Shown piece by piece: positions 13,005 to 23,198 of a stretch of 64,000 nt of DNA. This stretch comes from Mycoplasma sp. SG1. GTDB taxonomy: Bacteria; Bacillota_I; Bacilli_A; Mycoplasmatales; SG1. The stretch lies in the NCBI RefSeq assembly GCF_023612375.1, contig NZ_CP076852.1:310001-374000 (forward strand), given 5' to 3'. The position numbers and the translations under genes were made by a program. Position 1 is the first letter of the stretch. The number at the start of each line of letters is the position of its first letter. The notes below the pieces were generated by a model. That model did no database searches and was not told the DNA's origin. It saw only the letters and a list, made by a program, of their open reading frames with translations.

Positions 13005-14300
13005 ATGATTAACAGATATCAAACTAAAGAGTTAAAAGAAAATTGATCTGATAAAAATAAATATAAAACTTGACTTAAAATTGAACTTCTTGTTTTAGAA
13101 GCTTTAAGTTTTGTTGGAATTATCCAAAAAGATGAAGTTTCAAAAATTCAGAAAAATGCTAAATTTAATTTAAAAGAAATCGAAAAGATTGAAGCTGAAA
13201 TCAAACATGACATGTTAGCTTTTACACAAAATGTTTGTCAAAATTTAGGTCCAGAAAAAAAATGATTTCATTACGGTTTAACATCTTCTGATATTATTGA
13301 TACATCATGGGGGGTTTTAATCGCTTCTGCTAATAACTTTATTCAAATTGAATTAAATAATTTATTAAATAACTTAAAAAATTTAGCGGTTAAATATAAA
13401 GAAACTTTTATCATCGGAAGAACGCATGGCATTCATGCTGAAATAACAACTTTTGGTTATAAATTTGCTGTTTGATACAACATTATGCAGCGTAATTTAA
13501 TTCGATTTCTAGCAGCTAGAAATCGAATTGAAATAGGGGTTATTTCAGGAGCAGTTGGAAACTATGCTAATATTGATCCATTTATTCAAGATTATGTTTG
13601 TGATCATTTAAAACTTGGATCTTCTAAAATATCAACTCAAATTTTACAACGAGATCGGCACGCTGAATACCTTTCTATTTTAGCTTTAATAGCATCTGCT
13701 ATTGAACAGATTTCAGTTGAAATTAGAAATTTACAACGAACTGAAATCAATGAAGTAAGAGAACCTTTTACATCCCATCAAAAAGGTTCAAGTTCGATGC
13801 CTCATAAAATGAACCCTATCTTAAGCGAAAACCTTTGTGGTTTGTCAAGAATGGTTCGAGCATATGCTCAAGTTGGTTTAGAAAATATGGTTTTATGACA
13901 TGAACGTGATATATCTCATTCATCATCTGAAAGAATTATTATCCCCGATGCAACAACCCTTATTCACTACATGTTAAGAAGAATTAACTATATATTAACT
14001 AATTTAACTGTTTTCCCTGAAAACATGTTAAAAAATATTTATTATGATAGAGGGGTTATTTTTTCACAAAGGGTATTGCTTGCATTAGTTGAAAATGTTA
14101 AAATGTCTCGTGAAGAAGCTTATGACTTTGTCCAAAAAGTAGCTTTGAATGTTATTAAAAACGAAGATAGCAATTTTAAAGATGAATTAATTAAAGCCAA
14201 AATCCCTCTTTCTAAAGAAGATTTGGATGAATGTTTTAATATTAACCATTACTTAAAAAATGTTAATAAAATCTATAAACGTTTAGAAATTGAGAACTAA
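13005..14300 (+). CDS. purB: Adenylosuccinate lyase
   Basis: Splits adenylosuccinate to AMP and fumarate. It is 431 residues. The fumarase/aspartase superfamily signature GSSSMPHKMNPILSE is intact (nucleophile Ser in the mobile loop), as are TSSDIIDTS and RTHGIHAE with its catalytic His. It starts one base after the purA stop codon. A long hairpin terminator follows. Confidence 0.97.
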
Positions 14301-14328
14301 GCAATTTTTTAATTTTATATATTTTAAA

Positions 14329-14372
14329 AAAGATGAAAAGTTATCTAATGATTAACTTTTCATCTTTTTTTT
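14329..14372 (+). terminator. Rho-independent terminator of purAB
   Basis: 15-bp perfect stem (AAAGATGAAAAGTTA / TAACTTTTCATCTTT) with a 9-base loop, ending in a run of T. It lies 28 bases after purB. Confidence 0.9.
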
Positions 14373-14518
14373 AAATAAAAATTTTAATTTATTTTAAGTT
14401 TAATAATAATACAAATTACCACCTTTAACAGATAACAGATAATAAAAAACTTATCGTTGAAAAGAAAAGATAAAAAATAAGTTAATAGGTTTTATCACAT
14501 TTTTTTTATTTTATAAAT

Positions 14519-14575
14519 TATTCATAATATAAGAAACTAAAATTCATAACCGTGGATATGAGTTTTTATACATTA
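14519..14575. promoter_or_regulatory. Upstream block of lipoprotein 1, possibly reversed copy of the array element
   Basis: The 330-base gap 14373-14702 has no gene. It contains CATAATATAA, as upstream of other array genes, and ATTCATAACCGTGGATAT at 14542-14559. That motif matches the complement of the element found before the other lipoproteins (ATTTATAACGACGGATAT) at 14 of 18 positions, and the forward form less well. A shorter inverted repeat (AACTTAT / ATAAGTT) lies at about 14450-14495. Function is unproven. Confidence 0.35.
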
Positions 14576-14702
14576 ATAATTAAAAAATAACAAAATAGTT
14601 TTAATAGACATTTACACTAAAACTCTTTCGATAAAATTTCAAAAAATCAGTTATAGAATATTATAAAAAGGAAATATAAGACCTAAAACAACAATTTAAA
14701 AT

Positions 14703-15884
14703 ATGATAAATTTCAAAAAAAGAAGTAAGTACATTTTAACTACTGCAGGACTTACATTAGCTTCTTTAGGTATTTTTGCTGGATGTGGAAATTCAGGTAG
14801 TCCAGATTCAAGCGCAGTAGACAAAAAATCAATCAAAAAGACTGTGGATAATCTTTTTCAGCACGGAATTACATATCAAGAATACGGTGGATTTTATTTA
14901 AAAAATAGTATTTTTAATGTTGCCTTATGAGATGATTCTGCTATTAAGGAGTTAGTAACTCATGGAACAAAAACAAATGATGATACTTCTAACGTAGATT
15001 TAAGTGTTAGCTCTGTAATTACATATAGCGTTTTCGAACAAGATGATGGTTCAAAAATTATTGAAGCAACACTTCTTATTAATGATGCAGATATACCAGC
15101 CCCTCATCAAGAACAATTTACTAACGGTGACACAAACCCTGCTAATAATTTTATTTATACAATTGCTTATGATACCAATCAAGATGGCGATGTTACAGGT
15201 TTTGCTCCATTTGGATATTATTTGCTAAACGAAGTTGAAGCTGATGGTGATGGTTTAATTAGAAGTAATAACCTAAGAGGCGATATATCATATAACACTG
15301 ATTGGAAAGCAGGTCAATCTTTTGATCCAAAAACAAACAACACTACTCCAGATGGTAAAGTACAAGGCGTTCCTTTGCTTGATAACAGAGTAGTTTTTTC
15401 TAATAATCAATATATAGATAATGGCCCAGATCATCTTTTAAGTCTTGGTAATGCTTTTTATCTTGCAGCAAAAGATCAAACAGATCATAAACTTGGATTT
15501 TTAGATGACGTTACAACTGGTCTTCCGTCAAAGATTAATAAAAGTTCATTTTATTTAACCATCGGTTATACCAAAGATTTAAAGGTATTAGTAGATAAAT
15601 TAGGTATAGGCAATGGTTATAATTGATCGATAACATCTTCACAGTTATCATTTTCCAGTTTTTATGTACAATATATCGGTCCAGATGAACAAGGTATAAA
15701 AAAAACGGTATACGCTCCAATAGTTTCTTCATCAGTAATTCATAAAGTTATTAAAGATCGAGATGACATAATTAAATATCTTGGTTTTTATGGTGCTGTA
15801 GATTTTCAATATTCTTCATATGGTAGTAATGGTTATATAGGATATAAAGTTTGGAATTTAGGGTTATTTCCTCCAAAAAAATAA
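14703..15884 (+). CDS. Array lipoprotein 1
   Basis: Predicted surface lipoprotein of 393 residues. The signal peptide has a basic N-terminus, a hydrophobic core and the lipobox LGIFAGC, with lipidated Cys at residue 28. The mature protein shares the array pattern: IKKTVDNLFQHGI near the N-terminus, NPANNFIYTIAY in the middle, DNGPDHLLSLGNAFYLA, GNGYNWSI, and near the end LGFYGAVDFQYS. TGA codons encode Trp. I do not recognise a domain of known function. The paralogues that follow share this layout at moderate identity, which points to an antigen family. Confidence 0.9.
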
Positions 15885-15918
15885 CCGTTAAAAATTTTAA
15901 CAATTTTTTAAATTAGTA

Positions 15919-15950
15919 AAACCAAGAACAAAGTTCTTGGTTTATTTATT
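15919..15950 (+). terminator. Terminator of lipoprotein 1 (array-type)
   Basis: Stem AAACCAAGAAC / GTTCTTGGTTT with a 3-base loop and a T-rich tail. The same hairpin, with small changes, follows every member of the array. Confidence 0.88.
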
Positions 15951-15977
15951 TTACTTTTTTACAACTTATTTAAAACA

Positions 15978-16100
15978 TATAAACTTAATATATTTTTATC
16001 TAATCAATGATTTTAAACATCTATAGTTATTAAGTTATATTTATTGTTTATACATTGAAGAGTGCATTTTTGTATATATCCGTCGTTATAAATCATTTAT
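15978..16100 (+). promoter_or_regulatory. Conserved upstream element of lipoprotein 2
   Basis: Holds the inverted repeat AACTTAATA (15982-15990) / TATTAAGTT (16028-16036) and, 40 bases further, the shared motif ATATCCGTCGTTATAAAT (16076-16093), 147 bases before the start codon. The rest of the gap 15951-16239 shows no gene. Confidence 0.55.
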
Positions 16101-16239
16101 ATCCAACAATAAAATAGTTTTTATGTAAAGTATTGTTTCTAAGTTTTATATAACATTACAAAGTAATAGATAATATATAAAAGTTAAAGAAAAAAGTAAC
16201 AATTTTTAAAAATAATGATCAAAAAAATATAAAAATAAG

Positions 16240-17370
16240 ATGAATTTAAAAAAAATAAGTAAGTGTATTTTAACTACTGGAGGATTTACATTAGTTTCTT
16301 TAGGCATTTTTGCAGGATGCGGAGACTCAGATTGTGGAGAAAACAAAGCGAGCATCAAACAAACTTTAAATAATCTTTTTAATAAAGGGATTCAAATAGG
16401 GGACTATAACGGTTCAGCAGAAGGAAACAGTAATTTTAATGTTTCTAGCGATGATAAAAATGCTATAGATAAATTAGTAAAAACTGGTGCAAAAACCAAT
16501 GCTGATGATACAAAGGTAAATCTAACCGTTACTTCTGTAATTTCAGATAGTATTATCATAAATAATGATGGTTCAAAAGTGATTGAAGCAACAGTTGTTA
16601 TTAATGATGCAGATATTCCAAACGCAACCAAAAAAAGTTTTGTAACTACTAATTTTACAAACCTAGCTAATAATTTTATTTATACGATTGCTTATATTAT
16701 TGATAAAAACAATAATGTTATAAGTTTTACTAAAGTTGTTAATAGTTATACTAACCAACTTGAATTTTTTGGCGATGGATTAACTAGGTATGATAACAAC
16801 GGGAACATTATAGTATTTAACCCTAAATGAGTTAAAGGTAATCATCCTTTTAATGGACAAAAGCAGGATAATCAAAATATAAAAGCTGTCCCTTTGTTTG
16901 ATAATAGAATATCTTTGTTATCAAATGATAATGGTCCAGATTATCTTTTAAGTCTCGGCAATGCCTTTTACCTTACAGCTAAAGATACAGGATCTCCAGT
17001 TGATGTTTTTGATGATGTTTTAAATTCTCCAATTTCAGATATGCCTTCTTCTACATTTGATTTTAAAATTGGGTATAGCAAAGATTTAAGTGCATCAGTA
17101 AACAAATTGGGCAATGGTTATAATTGATCTATAAAATCCTCGCAATTATCATTTGCGCAATTTGATCTGAATTATAAAACCGAAGAACACACTACTTTAT
17201 ACGTACCAATAGTTTTTAACGGCGATTTTAAGAAACCAGTTCCTGAAAAACAGAAAAAAGAACTGATTAAACATCTTGCTTTTTATGGTACTGTAGATTT
17301 TCAATATTCTACAACTGGGAGCAATCATTATGTAGGTTATAAAGTTAGTGATTTACATTTATTTTCTTAA
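16240..17370 (+). CDS. Array lipoprotein 2
   Basis: Predicted lipoprotein of 376 residues, paralogue of the neighbouring array genes. Signal peptide with lipobox LGIFAGC (Cys28). The mature part begins CGDSDCGENKASIK and carries IKQTLNNLFNKGIQ, NNFIYTIAYI, EFFGDGLTR, DNGPDYLLSLGNAFYLTAKD, GNGYNWSI and FYGTVDFQYST. Two TGA Trp codons lie in the second half. It is intact from ATG to TAA. The RM island begins just after its terminator. Confidence 0.9.
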
Positions 17371-17417
17371 ACATAATAGTCGTTATTATTTTTTAACAAA
17401 TTTCTTTTTTAATACTT

Positions 17418-17446
17418 AAAACCAAGCGTTTAGTTCTTGGTTTTTT
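17418..17446 (+). terminator. Terminator of lipoprotein 2 (array-type)
   Basis: Stem AAAACCAAG / CTTGGTTTT with a 9-base loop and six T. It marks the left edge of the RM island. Confidence 0.85.
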
Positions 17447-17523
17447 ACTTTAAGTAAATATGTTAAAAATAAACTAAATCAGTCATTCTTATCGAAGGAT
17501 TAAACCTGAAAAGACTAACAATA

Positions 17524-17676
17524 ATGATGTTAAGTTATAAAGCATATATAAAAATAATGAAGTATAATGAAGTTTTTAAGACTGATATAAAAAGATTAAC
17601 TAAATGAATTGACACCACTTTTATTTTAGTGATTGTTGTTTTTGTTGTATTGTTAATATTACAATTTATAAAATAA
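17524..17676 (+). CDS. Small single-pass membrane protein
   Basis: A 50-residue reading frame (alternative in-frame ATGs at 17527 and 17557) with one TGA Trp codon. It has a short charged part (VFKTDIKRLTKWID) followed by a C-terminal hydrophobic segment of about 22 residues ending LLILQFIK. It lies 15 bases before the methyltransferase gene and so probably shares its transcript. The C-terminus resembles the broken small gene on the other side of the island (FESDINTIFVFVMVV). Function is unknown; I cannot exclude chance coding. Confidence 0.45.
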
Positions 17677-17691
17677 AATGAAAGTTAATAT

Positions 17692-18315
17692 ATGTATAGA
17701 GTAGATAGAAATAATTTTTTTGAAAAGAATAAAAATGCCACAGTTTACACCCCTGATTTTGTAAGCAATTTTATTTATGAGATTTTAAAAAATAGTATTG
17801 ATAAAAATAAAGTTATTTTTGATCCTTGTGTAGGGAAAGGTTCTTTATTAAACCCTTGAATTAAAAATAATTATAAAAGTTATGGTGTTGATATTATTAA
17901 CACAGATTTTAAAAATGTTTTAATAAAAAATTATTTAGATGTTGAAAAAAATGATTTACCTAAAAATATAGGTCTGGTTATTATGAATCCACCTTTTAAC
18001 CTTGATCATGAAATTAAAAGCACCATTTCTAAAAAATATGGCAGAAAACCTTTGTTACCTGAAGTTTGATTAATGAAAACATTAGAATTATTTGATAAAA
18101 ATATACCTATTGTTTTATTTACTCCTTATGGTTTAAGATTAAATTTAACTATGACTTCTAAAAGATGAATTAAATTTATTAATGAATACCCCCAAATTAG
18201 TTCTATTGTTTCATTACCTAAAAATGTTTTTGAAGGTGTTTTATTTCATAGTGAAATATTAATTTTTAATATTAAAAATATTAAACCACACTATTTTTTA
18301 GGTCAAAATAAGTAA
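17692..18315 (+). CDS. DNA N6-adenine methyltransferase (short form)
   Basis: Modification enzyme of 207 residues. It has the SAM-binding motif DPCVGKGSLL at residues 44-53 and the catalytic motif NPPF at 99-102, preceded by hydrophobic VIM. That motif order and spacing fit amino-methyltransferases of the N6-adenine type. A second conserved block, VLFTPYGLRLN, follows. No separate target-recognition domain is visible, so it is compact like several phage and type II enzymes. It contains three TGA Trp codons. The overlapping downstream frame encodes an EcoRI-like nuclease relic, which may have been its partner. Base composition is even more AT-rich than the neighbours. Confidence 0.75.
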
Positions 18316-18640
18316 TTCAAGACAATTATCAAAAAATAAAAATCAACATATAGTAAAAAATGTAGAATCTAAAAAACAAGATAAGAAAATATTAAATTCT
18401 GTTAAAAGTGTGATTAACTATTTAAATGATGAATATAAAGATATTTTGAATCAAAAACAGTTAAAAATAGGTTAAAGTCAAAATATATCTTTTATAGAAA
18501 TGTTTGAATATATAAAGAGTTTTAATATAAGAACAGAGTTTAATTATAAATACACAGAACAAAACATTAACAGAGGAATTAAACCAGATGGAGGTATTAT
18601 TATTTATATAATGAAAAGATTAAATTTATATGTTATTTAA
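18308..18640 (+). pseudogene. Decayed EcoRI-like type II restriction endonuclease
   Basis: A frame overlapping the methyltransferase end opens with ATA AGT AAT (I-S-N, where EcoRI has M-S-N). It is interrupted by TAA at 18473-18475, then continues in the same frame to 18640. The second piece contains NRGIKPDGGII, which resembles the EcoRI active-site segment IKPDGGIVEVK known from the family, but here the sequence diverges right after GGI and stops. The start codon seems lost, there is an internal stop, and the 3' two thirds are absent. The match rests on one motif and loose N-terminal similarity, so it is tentative. Confidence 0.5.
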
Positions 18641-19579
18641 AAATTTTATATTATGTTTTTTTAATATGTTTTTTATTTCAAATAAAGTATTAGTAATTGT
18701 GTTATCACCTTGAATAAAATTACATTTTCTATGAATTCAAAAAACATTATCTACTTTATGATTGTTGTCTGTTCTATTTTTTCTTGGTTTATCATGTCCT
18801 AAAACAAGACTTAAAGGATCGCTTCTTGCATTTCTTATAAAATCTCAATAAGAGTATCTTTCTAAACATAAAGGACAAATAGGATCAGATACATAATTAT
18901 CATTTTCTAATTTTTGATAAATTATTTTTATTACTTCATTAATTTTTTCTTTATGTTTGTTTCATATGTTAGTTTCTTTAAAACTTAATAAAAAAAGTTT
19001 TAATAATAACAATGCAATTTTATTACATTGTTCATATTCACCATATTCAGAATGTATTTTATCAAGTTTTCATCTAACCCTTCTATCTCCACCTTTACAA
19101 AATGAATTTTTTTCTATTTTTTTAATAACATCTTTAACAATAAAATTTAAAGTGTTATTATTTTCATTATTTTTAAAATAATTTAAAGCACTATTTAAAG
19201 TATTTATATTTATACATTTAAAAACTAAATTTTTTATATTTTTATCTTTATAAAATAAAGTAATTCTGTATGTTAATTTATTTTCATCTCAAACTAAACT
19301 ATCTTTATATATTTCTTGTAGTTTTATATAATCTAAATTACTTAAAATTATTGTTGCTGTTTTTCCTGGATTACACAAATTTCTTATTTTCTTTAATATG
19401 TTTTGATTAGCAATTAATTTATAATCACTTAAAAAATCATTTAAATTATTGTTATTTTTAACACCACTATTTTTAAATATTTCTGTTGTTTTATTTCAAA
19501 CATTAAATCATGTGTCTGATGGTTGTTCATCTTTATTATAAATTCCACAAATATTACAACATCAATTATTTTTATTCAT
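18626..19579 (-). CDS. HNH-type restriction endonuclease
   Basis: Predicted nuclease of 317 residues. The N-terminus has clustered cysteines (C7, C8, C11). The C-terminal third has CPLC (C235, C238), then GHDKP with H262, NNHKVDNVFW, and IHRKC (H283, C286), an HNH/zinc ribbon arrangement. It contains many TGA Trp codons. It starts 4 bases after the stop of the upstream beta-class methyltransferase on the same strand, the usual methyltransferase-nuclease pairing of a type II system. Its 3' end overlaps the EcoRI-like relic on the other strand by 15 bases. The recognition site is unknown. Confidence 0.72.
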
Positions 19580-19583
19580 TATA

Positions 19584-20612
19584 TTAAACTATCTTTTTTA
19601 ATCTTGTTTCTATTGTTTCTTTATAGTTTTTATCTTTTTCAATACCTATATATTTTCTTTGATTTTTTTTAGCTGCTACTGCTGTGGTTCCACTCCCTAA
19701 AAAGAAGTCTAAAACAACATCATTCTCATCAGAACTAACTTTAATAATTCTTTCAATAAGTTTAAGTGGTTTTTGTGTTGGGTGATTATATGTTTTTTCT
19801 CTTGTTTGTGTCATTTCATGGTTTCATGTGTTAGTAAAATCTTCTTTTGGTAAAAATTTTGTTTTAAAATATTCATATTTTTTTTCTAAACCTTTATATT
19901 TATTTTCTATTGCTCAATTTTGAATTTTAATATACTGATCTTTTGTTATAAAGTTATTTCCAATTAATCAATTAAATAAACAACCTGTTAGTCCATTAGT
20001 TTTACTTGGGAATAATTTTGTTATTTCTTTTTTATTAATTCCATTTTTTTTAATAAAGTCATTTAAATATTTTGAAATTTTAAACATTTTTCAATTATCT
20101 TTTTTTGTTAAATATGAATTTGAATAAAATAGTATATTTTCTGTTATTGAAGAATAAGATGTTTTATTGCTTCAATTCTTTTTTTGTAATGAATTTGGTT
20201 TAACTCAAAACAAAACATTTTTTAATTTAAAAAATTTATCTGCTTCAATTTGAGTGTATGCTGATTGTTTGGTATCTGAAAAAATATATAAACTACCATT
20301 ATCTTTTAAAATTCTTTTACATTCTTTTAATCATTTTTTACATCATTTTATATATTCATTTAAATTATTTCACTGATTATCTCATTTTATTTCTGTATTT
20401 TTTCAATCTTTTAACATCTTTTTATAATAAGGTGGATCAATAACAATCAAATCAATACTTTTATTTGGCATTTTTTTTAATATTTTAAAACAATCACAAT
20501 AAAAAACATTATTTAAATAATCATTAATATCATTTTTTTTCTTTTGTTTTTTAACAGTTACTTTATTTTTAATTATTTTTTTAATGTAATTAACATTATT
20601 TAAATTTTCCAT
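19584..20612 (-). CDS. Type II DNA methyltransferase, beta class
   Basis: Modification enzyme of 342 residues. The catalytic motif IDPPYYK (residues 58-64) precedes the SAM-binding motif DFFLGSGTTAVA (302-313), and HPTQKP (277-282) lies just before the latter. That order defines beta-class amino-methyltransferases (N6-adenine or N4-cytosine). A basic, low-complexity N-terminus of about 25 residues precedes the fold. It is the first gene of a two-gene operon with the HNH nuclease. A short broken membrane-protein gene lies upstream on the same strand. Confidence 0.85.
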
Positions 20613-20688
20613 TTTCTCTACTTTTTTTATTTGTTATTTTTCATCTTTTAAATCTTTATATTCTCAATTTTCCATATCTCTCACTTCT

Positions 20689-20951
20689 TTATATTTTATA
20701 AATTTGTAATACTACAAATATAACAACCATAACAAAAACAAAAATGGTATTTATATCAGATTCAAAAACTTTTTCATTATTTATTTTAATTGAGTCATCT
20801 ATTTTTTTATATCTATTATATCTTTATCTAAATCATCAATTTTATTAATTCTTTCAGTTAAATTATTTACACCTTGGGTACATAATTTCTCTAATTCATC
20901 AACATCTTTTTTTAAATTATCAATTTTATTTTTTAATTCTTGGTTTTCCAT
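20689..20951 (-). pseudogene. Small coiled-coil/membrane protein gene, frameshifted
   Basis: ATG at 20951 opens a 50-residue frame rich in Glu, Lys, Asp and Leu with coiled-coil character (LKNKIDNLKKDVDELEKL) that stops at 20799. Shifting frame at a run of seven A (20802-20808 on the complement) gives a continuation with a C-terminal hydrophobic helix (TIFVFVMVVIFVV) ending at 20689. The layout, coiled coil then one membrane helix, resembles phage XhlA-type proteins but I cannot assign it. The homopolymer break may be mutation, phase variation or a sequencing error. Confidence 0.45.
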
Positions 20952-21040
20952 TGTTGTCTTTCTTTCAAAACATTCACCACTTTTTTTAGGTATTGAAGTG
21001 GTTAATAAATTAGTTTGAAGTTGTTGAATAGTTTTAATTA

Positions 21041-21180
21041 ATTCTTGGTTTTTTATTTTACTTTTTTAAAACCAATTCAATTTTAAAATAATTTTTGTTA
21101 TTTGAAAAAACAGAAATATTAAATTAACAACTTTATAAATTATTATTTTCTAAATTTAACATAAATTTCAATATTAATAA
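21041..21180. repeat. Leftover lipoprotein terminator arm and downstream spacer
   Basis: The segment starts TTCTTGGTTTTTTATTTTAC, the right arm and tail of the array terminator, with no lipoprotein gene to its left. The following ~130 bases (CAATTTTAAAATAATTTTTG, then AAATATTAAATT) resemble the spacer after lipoprotein 4 at 24440-24560. It suggests that a lipoprotein gene once stood where the RM island is now. No gene is visible in 20952-21488 otherwise. Confidence 0.55.
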
Positions 21181-21227
21181 CTATAATTAGCAGTTTTAAT
21201 AAATATTATTAATCTTTTATCTATTAA

Positions 21228-21372
21228 GTTCATAATATAAATATAACTTGATATAAATCTATCTTTTTAATCCTTTTCATCTTCTTTAGATTTAAGTTAT
21301 TAAGTTATCGTTATTCTCTTTGACATTTCTAAAAGGATCTTTGGACATATCTGTCGTTATAAATTATTTAGC
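21228..21372 (+). promoter_or_regulatory. Conserved upstream element of lipoprotein 3
   Basis: Contains near-perfect inverted repeat ATAACTTGAT / ATTAAGTTAT (21243-21252 and 21299-21308), TTGACA at 21320, AAGGATCTTTGG, and ATATCTGTCGTTATAAAT at 21347-21364, 125 bases before the start codon. The block is shared with lipoproteins 2, 5 and 6. Confidence 0.55.
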
Positions 21373-21488
21373 AACTATCAGATGGTTTTTGGCAGCACGG
21401 GTTAATAAAATCATTTATACAAACCTTTCTAACATAACACATAAAAACCAAAAAAAAGTAAAAAATATAACAAATAATAATTTCAAAT

Positions 21489-22637
21489 ATGAAAAATTTA
21501 TGCAAAAAAACAAGCAAGTACATTTTAACTACAGGAGCACTTTTAATTGCTTCTTTAGGTATGTTTGCTGGATGTGGATGCGCAAAATCTGATTGAAGTT
21601 TGGACAAATCAACAATTAAAAAAACTTTAGATGATCTTTTTAATAATGGAATTAAAATAGGGGACTACAATGGTTTAGCAGTTCAAAATCCTAATTTTAA
21701 TGTTTCAAAAGATGATATAAATGCTATTAATAATTTAGTAACTACAGGAAAACAAACAAATGATGATACTTCTAATGTAGATTTAAGTGTTAGTTCTGTT
21801 ATTTTAGATAGAATTACTCCCCTTGATGACAATTTAAAAATCGTTGAAGCGACAGTTCTTATCAATGATAAAGACATACCAAGACCAATTAAAGAATCAT
21901 TTGATTCTCCTCATTTTACAAACCCTGCTAATAATTTTATTTACACGATTGCTTATATTACTGATAAAGATAATAATGTTAAAGGTTTTGCTAATGCTAG
22001 AAACAACCCCCTTTTACCATTTCAATTTTATGGCGATGGTTTATCCATAAGTAATATAAAAGGAGACCTTATATCATATAACAAAAATTTTGATAAAAAG
22101 ATTCCTTTTGACCCAACTAAACCAGATCAAAATGTCAACGGTCTTCCTTTATTTGACAATAGAGCAGCTTTAGATAAAAGTAAAGGACCGACTGATAACG
22201 GACCTGATAGAATTTTAAGTATTGCTAATGCTTTTTTTCTTGCATCTAAAGATTACAATCCAAAACATTTATCAGCACCACTTGGATTATTAGGTGATTT
22301 TCTATTACCAGCTTTTGCTGGTCAACGAATTTTTGATTTTATAATCGGTTATACAAAAAGTTTAACTGTAGCAGTAAATGAAATAGGTAATGGTTATAAT
22401 TGATCGATAACAGCTAATCAATTATCCTTTGCAAAGTTTGATATCCATTATTTTAAAGGTAAAACCCCTAATGGTTATATACCAGTAGTTAGTTCTGATG
22501 TTCTTAGATCAGAAATTAAAGGGTCAGCAAAGGTTACACAACATCTTGCCTTTTATGGTAATGTAGATTTTCAATATTCTAAAACTGGAACTAATGGTTA
22601 TGTAGGTTATAAAGTAAGTGATTTGGGTTTATTTTAA
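21489..22637 (+). CDS. Array lipoprotein 3
   Basis: Predicted lipoprotein of 382 residues. The ATG at 21489 gives a signal peptide with lipobox LGMFAGC (Cys29). A TGA Trp codon at 21594 lies soon after, so a standard-code search would start too late. The mature part opens CGCAKSDWSLDKS, nearly identical to lipoprotein 6 (CGCEKSDWSLDKS), then IKKTLDDLFNNGIKIGDYNG, NPANNFIYTIAYI, QFYGDGLSI, DNGPDRILSIANAFFLASKD, GNGYNWSI and FYGNVDFQYSK. Function unknown; probably a surface antigen. Confidence 0.9.
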
Positions 22638-22681
22638 AGAAAATAAACGTTAAAAAAATTTAAGATTTTTTTGTAAATATT

Positions 22682-22708
22682 AAAACCAAGAACTTTTTCT
22701 TGGTTTTT
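22682..22708 (+). terminator. Terminator of lipoprotein 3 (array-type)
   Basis: Stem AAAACCAAGAA / TTCTTGGTTTT with a short CTTT loop, then T-rich sequence. Confidence 0.86.
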
Positions 22709-22891
22709 GTTTTGATTTTTACAGTCAATGTAATTCATTTAATATTTTATAACTACAATGACTGAATGTTAAATTAATTGAAGACAACAACCTGATAAGT
22801 TGTTACTATACAATAGTTTAATATCTTTCAAAATATTATTTAAAGTTTATTTTTTTGATGTATTAACAGTTATAGTTATTGATTATTTTCA

Positions 22892-23045
22892 GTTATAATA
22901 TAGACAGAACTTAAACACATATCGTTTTAATTAGTGTTTTTAACGTTCTTACGGTTTTATAACCAATTACAGTCTATATTAATTTTCTTTTAATATAAAT
23001 TAAGTATTTTTATCCATAATCCGTGTTGGTTATAAACCATAATAT
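22892..23045 (+). promoter_or_regulatory. Variant upstream element of lipoprotein 4
   Basis: Different flanking arms enclose a related core: TAATATAGAC (22896-22905) and its exact complement GTCTATATTA (22972-22981) border 66 bases that include TTAACGTTCTT and ACGGTT, also seen before lipoprotein 6. Downstream is AATCCGTGTTGGTTATAAAC (23018-23037), a diverged form of the shared motif. The remaining gap 22709-23198 has no gene. Confidence 0.5.
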
Positions 23046-23198
23046 AAACAATAATCAAAAAAAACAATAATAAAAGTTTTTAGGTATTATATTGCTAAGA
23101 TTTATATAATCTTGCAAAATAATCCATAATATATAAAAACAAAATATAAAAGTTAACAAAACTTTAAAAAATATAAATAGAAAAAATATATAAAAGAT

